Notes under the pieces: model-generated
What the model was told of the DNA's origin: nothing
The model's input: only the letters and a program-made list of their open reading frames with translations
Database searches by the model: none
Shown here: positions 58,808 through 64,000 of the stretch, piece after piece
Numbering within the stretch: position 1 is the stretch's first letter
Layout of the letters: the number at the start of each line of letters is the position of its first letter
Translations under genes and position numbers: made by a program
Assembly: GCA_051201605.1 (NCBI GenBank)
Contig: CP179201.1
Location: 2,418,001-2,482,000 of the forward strand
Reading direction: 5' to 3'
From: CABZJG01 sp902512685
Lineage (GTDB): Bacteria; Pseudomonadota; Alphaproteobacteria; Rhodobacterales; Rhodobacteraceae
Length of the DNA stretch: 64,000 nt

Positions 58808-61567
58808 TTACTTACCGATCGACCACCAACCGCGCTTTTTTGACTTGCTCGGCTCAACCGGTGCATCGGCCATTTCAGCTGGCGCTTGCATATTCGCAGC
58901 TTGAGAGGGGGCTGCCGGGCTTTCTGTGGTCTGCTCGGCATCCGCGCTTGAACCGCCCGCCCCGTCTTCAGTCGCCGCCGCTGCGGCCTCTGCTTCTTTT
59001 TGGGCTTTGGTTTTTCTAGGGGCTCTTTTGCGCTTTGGCTTGACCTCTTCAACAACCGCAGTTTCTGCGCTCATAGCCGGCTCGGCCACAGCCTCTACAC
59101 CTTCATCAGGCGTGTCCTCGACCTTTTTCTTGGCTCTGGGTTTGCGGGTGCGTTTGGCCGGTTTTTCTTCGCTTGGGGCGGCTTGCTCTGCTGCCGGTTC
59201 ATCCGCCGCAGCAACGGCAGTATCAACGACATCCACAGTTTGTTCTTGTTGCGCCGGTTCATCCTGCACATCTTGAGCGCCTGATTGATCGTCTTTGGAA
59301 TCGCTTGACGCTTCGCCATCGTTGTTTACCGCGCCATCCTCTTGCGCTTGTCCGGACTTACGCCGGCGACGACGACGGCGGCGCTTACGCGGTTTGTTTC
59401 CCTCTTCTTGGGTGTCATCTTTTGCCTCAGGGGTTTCGCTGCTGTCTTCACTGTCGTCAAACTGCTCCATATCAACAGCATCGACTGAGACCACGGTTTC
59501 GGTGGGCTCTGGAACGACACGCGTTGCAGTTTTGAACTTTTCGATTTCATAGTCAGGGCTGACCAAACTCGCGACCCCTTCTATGCGCACCGACAGCCCA
59601 TAGCGAGATTCTATTTGCGCAACATGCTCGCGCTTCTGGTTCATCAGATAATTGGCAATCGGCACCGGACATTTGACCAGCACTTCACGGGTTCGACGGC
59701 GCACACCCTCTTCCTCGATCTGCCGCAAGATAGACAAAGCAAGGTTATCATCTGAGCGAATTAATCCGGTGCCATGGCAATGTGGACAAGGCTGCGTGGT
59801 CGCCTCAATCATACCAGGCCGCAAGCGCTGCCGGCTCATTTCCATCAAACCAAAGCCGGATATACGCCCCACTTGAATGCGGGCCCGGTCTGTTTTGAGC
59901 TTATCCTTGATCCGCTTTTCAACCGAATTGTTGTTCCGGCGTTCTTCCATATCGATAAAATCAATCACAATCAGCCCGGCAAGATCGCGCAGCCTTAATT
60001 GACGCGCGACTTCTTCTGCGGCCTCAAGATTGGTTTTCAGCGCAGTTTCTTCAATCGAGCCCTCTTTTGTGGCCCGACCCGAGTTGACATCAATGGCAAC
60101 CAAAGCTTCGGTCACACCGATCACCAGATAGCCGCCGGATTTGAGCTGGACCACCGGATTGAACATGGAAGACAGATAGCTTTCAACTTGATAGCGCGCA
60201 AAAAGTGGCAAGCTGTCATGGTAGTTCTTCACGTTTTTGGCATGCGACGGCATGATCATTTTCATGAAATCTTTGGCAATGCGATAGCCGCGCTCGCCTT
60301 CTACCAGAACCTCGTCAATCTCACGGTTATAAAGATCGCGGATCGAACGTTTGATCAGATCGCCCTCTTCATAAATTTTCGCAGGTGCGGTGGATTTCAA
60401 AGTCAGTTCGCGAATTTGCTCCCACAGCCGCTGCAAATATTCATAATCGCGTTTTATTTCCGTTTTGGTGCGCTTGGCGCCCGCTGTTCGGATAATCAGA
60501 CCCGCGCCCTGCGGGACATCAATTTCATGCGCGATTTCTTTGAGCTTTTTGCGATCAGATGCATTGGTAATCTTGCGGCTAATGCCGCCGCCACGGGCAG
60601 TGTTTGGCATCAGCACACAGTACCGGCCTGCCAGCGAAAGATAGGTGGTCAGGGCAGCGCCTTTATTGCCCCGCTCTTCTTTAACCACCTGTATCAGCAT
60701 GATCTGGCGGACTTTAACGACCTCTTGAATTTTGTAACGCCGTGGACGCGGCTTGCGGATTTGACGCAAGTCAAAAGTATCATCATCATCAGCAATGGCT
60801 TCGATGCTTTCATCTTTATCCGCAGCAGAGCTGACCTCATCATCTGAGCCCGCCTCATCGTCTGCACTGGCCTCTCCGGTTCCATCAGACGATGTCTGTT
60901 CAGCCTCAGGTTCTGCATCCTCAGAGGCTGTTTCTTGCACCTCTTGCTCGGCATCCTGATCTGCGCCAGACTCTGCGTGATCGGCCTCAGCACTATCGGG
61001 ATCGGCGGCCTGAGGCACATCTTCGGGAACAGAGGTTTCGGCTGTTTCCGGCTGAGCGATTTCTTCAACCGCACCTACCTCATCAGCCGGTTCGCTGAGA
61101 TCATGACCCTCTGTGTCCAGATCAATGGTCTCCATGCCCGTAAGCTGGGCATCCTCGACATCTTTGACTTCAACCGCGTCTTTCGATTTCAGCGATTGCG
61201 CGCGCGTACGACCCCGCCGCCCGCGGCCGCGCTTTTTCGAGGTCTCTTCTTCCTCATCAAGCGCCCGCTGGGCTTCGGCATAGGCGCGCTCTTCTTCCAT
61301 CAGCGCTTCGCGATCAGCGACCGGGATTTGATAATAGTCCGGATGAATTTCCGAAAACGCCAAAAATCCGTGCCGGTTTCCACCGTAATCTACAAATGCA
61401 GCCTGAAGCGAGGGTTCAACCCGCGTGACTTTTGCTAGATATATATTGCCTGCAAGTTGGCGTTTGTTTTCTGATTCAAAGTCGAACTCCTCAACTTTGT
61501 TTCCATCCGCCACCACAACCCGAGTTTCCTCGGCGTGAGTGGCGTCGATAAGCATTTTCTTAGCCAT
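58808..61567 (-). CDS. rne: Ribonuclease E
   Basis: 919 residues from ATG 61567 (MAKKMLIDATHAEETRVVVADGNKVEEFDFE). It is the main endonuclease for mRNA decay and rRNA/tRNA processing. The split S1 domain (about 35-80 and 285-330) contains a ~190-residue acidic/basic insert typical of alphaproteobacterial RNase E. The DNase I-like catalytic region has AIDVNSGRATKEGSIEETALKTN and VIDFIDMEERRNN. The zinc-link is CPHCHGTG. The C-terminal half has arginine-rich (RKRRRRRRRRKSG) and KxRKPRAKKK segments and ends KKRGWWSIGK. In Caulobacter a terminal GWW motif binds PNPase. Confidence 0.96.
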   Translation of the reverse strand: MAKKMLIDATHAEETRVVVADGNKVEEFDFESENKRQLAGNIYLAKVTRVEPSLQAAFVDYGGNRHGFLAFSEIHPDYYQIPVADREALMEEERAYAEAQRALDEEEETSKKRGRGRRGRTRAQSLKSKDAVEVKDVEDAQLTGMETIDLDTEGHDLSEPADEVGAVEEIAQPETAETSVPEDVPQAADPDSAEADHAESGADQDAEQEVQETASEDAEPEAEQTSSDGTGEASADDEAGSDDEVSSAADKDESIEAIADDDDTFDLRQIRKPRPRRYKIQEVVKVRQIMLIQVVKEERGNKGAALTTYLSLAGRYCVLMPNTARGGGISRKITNASDRKKLKEIAHEIDVPQGAGLIIRTAGAKRTKTEIKRDYEYLQRLWEQIRELTLKSTAPAKIYEEGDLIKRSIRDLYNREIDEVLVEGERGYRIAKDFMKMIMPSHAKNVKNYHDSLPLFARYQVESYLSSMFNPVVQLKSGGYLVIGVTEALVAIDVNSGRATKEGSIEETALKTNLEAAEEVARQLRLRDLAGLIVIDFIDMEERRNNNSVEKRIKDKLKTDRARIQVGRISGFGLMEMSRQRLRPGMIEATTQPCPHCHGTGLIRSDDNLALSILRQIEEEGVRRRTREVLVKCPVPIANYLMNQKREHVAQIESRYGLSVRIEGVASLVSPDYEIEKFKTATRVVPEPTETVVSVDAVDMEQFDDSEDSSETPEAKDDTQEEGNKPRKRRRRRRRRKSGQAQEDGAVNNDGEASSDSKDDQSGAQDVQDEPAQQEQTVDVVDTAVAAADEPAAEQAAPSEEKPAKRTRKPRAKKKVEDTPDEGVEAVAEPAMSAETAVVEEVKPKRKRAPRKTKAQKEAEAAAAATEDGAGGSSADAEQTTESPAAPSQAANMQAPAEMADAPVEPSKSKKRGWWSIGK

Positions 61568-61930
61568 GTTTTCCAATTGCACACGCAACTTCGTCCGATC
61601 AGAATGTAATCGGGTTGTTTTGCGACATGTCTTACTAGGGCGATATTCGGCGCGCGGCACATGGGGTCTAGTTCAACCTTGTTGCCCGTACAAATCTGTT
61701 CTGCGCTCTGCATCGCGTTTCTTTCCAGTGGTAATCTACGATAGATTCCACCAATTTATGTCCCTCAACCGATCGGTTTAGGGGATTATGTAGTGACCCG
61801 TTAGGGTCTGATCGATCTGCACTGCGGCCATCATTTATGTGTAACGACGCTGCTCGCTGTGCAGTGAAACTTTTTCGCGGCGCAGATTAAACCTATGCAC
61901 CACTTGTACTCAACATAAGGCTTCTGACTG
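61568..61930 (-). other. Leader region of rne
   Basis: More than 350 bases between the rne start and the next gene, with no supported frame. Long 5' leaders that RNase E cleaves for autoregulation are usual for rne. I can name no specific structure here. Confidence 0.4.
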
Positions 61931-61979
61931 GCAAATGACAATGGGCAAAGTGCGAATAGTTTTTTATTTCTTTGCAAAT

Positions 61980-62852
61980 TTAAACCATAGCGCGCAGTCT
62001 TTTGAGCAAACTGGAGGTATCCCAGCGACCCCCGCCAAGCTTTTGGACATCTTTATAAAACTGATCGACCAAGGCTGTCACCGGCAGCGAGGCCTTGTTT
62101 TCTTCGGCCGCAGCAAGGCAAATTGCGAGGTCTTTGCGCATCCAATCTACGGCAAAGCCATGCTCGAAATGATCGTCAAGCATGGTTTCATAACGATTTG
62201 ACATTTGCCAGCTTCCCGCTGCGCCTTGGCTGATCACCTCAACAACAGCCCGACCGTCCAAGCCGGCATTTTCGGCAAAATGCAAAGCTTCGGATAAACC
62301 CTGAACCAATCCGGCTATTGCAATTTGGTTGCACATTTTGGTTTTCTGCCCAGCGCCACTGCCCCCCAATCTCCGGCAAATTTTGGCGTAGACTGACATC
62401 ACCGGCTCAGCGGCTTGATAAGCCGGCAGGTCACCGCCACACATGATGGACAAGGCACCGTTCTCGGCGCCGGCTTGGCCGCCGGAAATCGGCGCATCCA
62501 CAAAAGATAGGCCATTGGCTTTTGCCGCACCATAAAGCTCATCCGTAACTTGCGCTGAAACTGTTGTGTGATCAACAAAAATAGATCCCTCTTGCATACC
62601 CGCAAAAGCTCCGTCCTGCCCAAGGGTCACTTCGCGCAAATCATCATCATTGCCAACGCAGGCCATGACGAAATCCGCGTCTTTTGCGGCCTCTTTTGGC
62701 GTTTGAGCCATCGTCCCACCATGCTTGGCCACCCATTTTTCTGCCTTTTCGGTCGTTCGATTATAGACCGTGACTGAATGGCCTTCTGCTTGCAGATGAC
62801 CCGCCATCGGAAAACCCATCACACCAAGACCAAGAAATGCAATTTTTGCCAT
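61980..62852 (-). CDS. 3-hydroxyisobutyrate dehydrogenase-family oxidoreductase
   Basis: 290 residues from ATG 62852 (MAKIAFLGLGVMGFPMAGHLQAEGH), the NAD(P)-binding Rossmann start of beta-hydroxyacid dehydrogenases. FVDAPISGGQAGAENGALSIMCGG is the substrate-binding signature. The catalytic lysine is in GAGQKTKMCNQIAIAG, and DWMRKDLAICLAAAEENKASLPVT is the C-terminal signature. Substrates in the family include 3-hydroxyisobutyrate, tartronate semialdehyde and related acids; specificity cannot be read here. The longer frame to 62948 is rejected. Confidence 0.9.
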   Translation of the reverse strand: MAKIAFLGLGVMGFPMAGHLQAEGHSVTVYNRTTEKAEKWVAKHGGTMAQTPKEAAKDADFVMACVGNDDDLREVTLGQDGAFAGMQEGSIFVDHTTVSAQVTDELYGAAKANGLSFVDAPISGGQAGAENGALSIMCGGDLPAYQAAEPVMSVYAKICRRLGGSGAGQKTKMCNQIAIAGLVQGLSEALHFAENAGLDGRAVVEVISQGAAGSWQMSNRYETMLDDHFEHGFAVDWMRKDLAICLAAAEENKASLPVTALVDQFYKDVQKLGGGRWDTSSLLKRLRAMV

Positions 62853-62941
62853 CGTAATTCCCCAAAAATTTTGTATGTCTTGTTGTGTCGTGTTGCTATA
62901 TCGGTTGCAAGGGCAGAGCGCATAAAAAAGGGATAAAATGC

Positions 62942-64000
62942 ATGGCAATCTTGTTTAGATGGAGTTTGCGTCTTGCTCTGGCAATGATCGGGTTGCTCAT
63001 TGCCGGTGTGTTTTTGATTTATTATCTGGCGTCACAGTCCCTGCCCGAATACGAAAAAACTGTCGGCCTGCCCGGAGTGATCGAGCCCACCGAAATTATT
63101 CGTGATACCTTTAATGTTCCCCATATAGTTGCAGCCCGCGACGAGGATGTGTTTTTTGGCCTTGGCTATGCCCACGCACAAGACCGGCTGTGGCAAATTA
63201 TGCTGATGCGCCGCACAGCCCAAGGCCGGCTATCTGAAATTTTTGGAGCCGAGACCTTACAAACGGATAAACTATTGCGCCGCTTGGATCTATATTCTTT
63301 GGCGCAAACATCGGTGGCCGCGCAGTCGAGCGATGCCCGCCGTGCCTTAAAAGCCTATGCAGAGGGGGTCAATGCGCGCATATATGAGATAAACAGAGAC
63401 GCACTTGGCCGCGGCGCACCAGAGATGTTTATTTTCCCAACAGATGTTTCGCCTTGGCGGCCAGCAGACAGCCTTGCCATTTTAAAACTCATGTCCGTGC
63501 AACTCAGCGGCCATTTGGCAAATGAGGTTTTGCGGGCCAAGACCTCTTTGAAATTAAATAATGCGGACAGATTATCAGATATTATGCCCGATGCCCCGGG
63601 TCAGGTGATTGCCGATCTGGAACAATATTCCGCTGTAATCCCTGCGCTCGGCGGCACAGCTCTGACGGCCCAAAGCCAAACTTGGGATGATTTATCGCCC
63701 TTTCCAAGCGTTAAGATGGCCGGTGCCTCGAACGTCTTTGCAGCAGCGCCTTTTCGGGCGGCGGCCGGCGGCACACTTTTGGCCAATGATCCACATCTGG
63801 GTTTGACTGCGCCAACGATCTGGTATCTGGCGCATCTCGAATTAAGCTCTGGCGGCGTGATTGGCGCCACCATCCCGGGAATTCCGATAGTGCTTTCTGG
63901 GCGCAGTGCGATGCTGGGCTGGGGGCTGACATCTTCCTATCTTGATGATCAGGACCTGTTGATCGAAGAGCTGGACCCTGAACGGCCAGAGTATTACAGG
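62942..64000 (+). CDS. Penicillin acylase-family protein (Ntn hydrolase), cut by the window end
   Basis: The first 353 codons of a gene that runs off the right edge. It starts with one hydrophobic anchor or signal segment (MAILFRWSLRLALAMIGLLIAGVFLIYYLA). The alpha-subunit motifs RDTFNVPHIVAARDEDVFFGLGYAHAQDRLWQIMLMRR follow. The autocatalytic site precedes the nucleophile serine in GASNVFAAAP, then LLANDPHLGLTAPTIWYLAHLE. The family hydrolyses amides such as penicillins, acyl-homoserine lactones and N-acyl amino acids; the substrate is unknown. Divergent from the dehydrogenase gene. Confidence 0.9.
   Translation, partial: MAILFRWSLRLALAMIGLLIAGVFLIYYLASQSLPEYEKTVGLPGVIEPTEIIRDTFNVPHIVAARDEDVFFGLGYAHAQDRLWQIMLMRRTAQGRLSEIFGAETLQTDKLLRRLDLYSLAQTSVAAQSSDARRALKAYAEGVNARIYEINRDALGRGAPEMFIFPTDVSPWRPADSLAILKLMSVQLSGHLANEVLRAKTSLKLNNADRLSDIMPDAPGQVIADLEQYSAVIPALGGTALTAQSQTWDDLSPFPSVKMAGASNVFAAAPFRAAAGGTLLANDPHLGLTAPTIWYLAHLELSSGGVIGATIPGIPIVLSGRSAMLGWGLTSSYLDDQDLLIEELDPERPEYYR

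Noticed and set aside
59999..60847. 282-codon plus-strand open frame inside rne
   Set aside because: Shadow of the strongly coding rne frame on the opposite strand; no promoter or ribosome-binding site.

Overview
The window looks like a chromosome segment of a marine Rhodobacterales bacterium of the Roseobacter group. The evidence is an FnrL/hemN/ccoNOQP/ccoGHIS cluster, a DMSP demethylase (dmdA) with a crotonyl-CoA carboxylase/reductase, a circularly permuted two-piece tmRNA beside alphaproteobacterial sspB, and an RNase E with an acidic insert and a GWW C-terminus. No species call is attempted.

Layout. Positions 1-1430 hold the end of a molybdopterin gene, a DUF2478 gene and a small FNR-box gene. 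Positions 1431-11394 are a microaerobic respiration block: hemN and fnrL are divergent around one perfect FNR box, followed by ccoNOQP (cbb3 oxidase) behind its own FNR promoter and then ccoGHIS (assembly, copper import). Core genes resume at tRNA-Ser(GGA) (39056-39145): alaX, cysK, cfa, photolyase, a class V PLP enzyme, an operon DUF2182-DUF1326-dmdA-ccr divergent from a GntR regulator with a clear operator, amidase, tmRNA, sspB, fumC-DUF4169-RHH, P450-hydrolase-ccdA, tusA, rne, a 3-hydroxyisobutyrate dehydrogenase-like gene and a truncated penicillin acylase.

Between ccoS and tRNA-Ser (about 11.4-39.1 kb) lies a composite genomic island. Two closely related modules (DUF2924 plus large serine recombinase plus a TTCCCTGTT repeat array) sit at 11475-13936 and 36593-39055, and both run into the tRNA-Ser 3'-end sequence. 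To the right of the first module is a tyrosine-integrase element (13937-23103) built as two consecutive cassettes, each with inverted-repeat ends. One has 768-bp arms enclosing a 17-repeat TPR-sulfotransferase and a primase-helicase. The other has 112-bp arms enclosing the integrase. Both meet at tRNA-Ser-derived GTGGCGG sequence. The arms match base for base wherever I compared them, with no indels. An IS6-family element cuts the right end of this array, and beyond it lies metabolic cargo: an M20 peptidase, LysR and an oligopeptide ABC transporter, then a fluoroacetate-dehalogenase-like hydrolase, leuC, leuD and a LysR gene broken by one in-frame amber codon.

The most unusual feature is this array of palindrome-ended cassettes at a tRNA-Ser gene. 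It carries inverted att-like sites and short GGTCAGTA repeats that look like integrase arm sites, so the 7.8-kb TPR/helicase segment could in principle invert. All functional statements are read from sequence; no database search was run.
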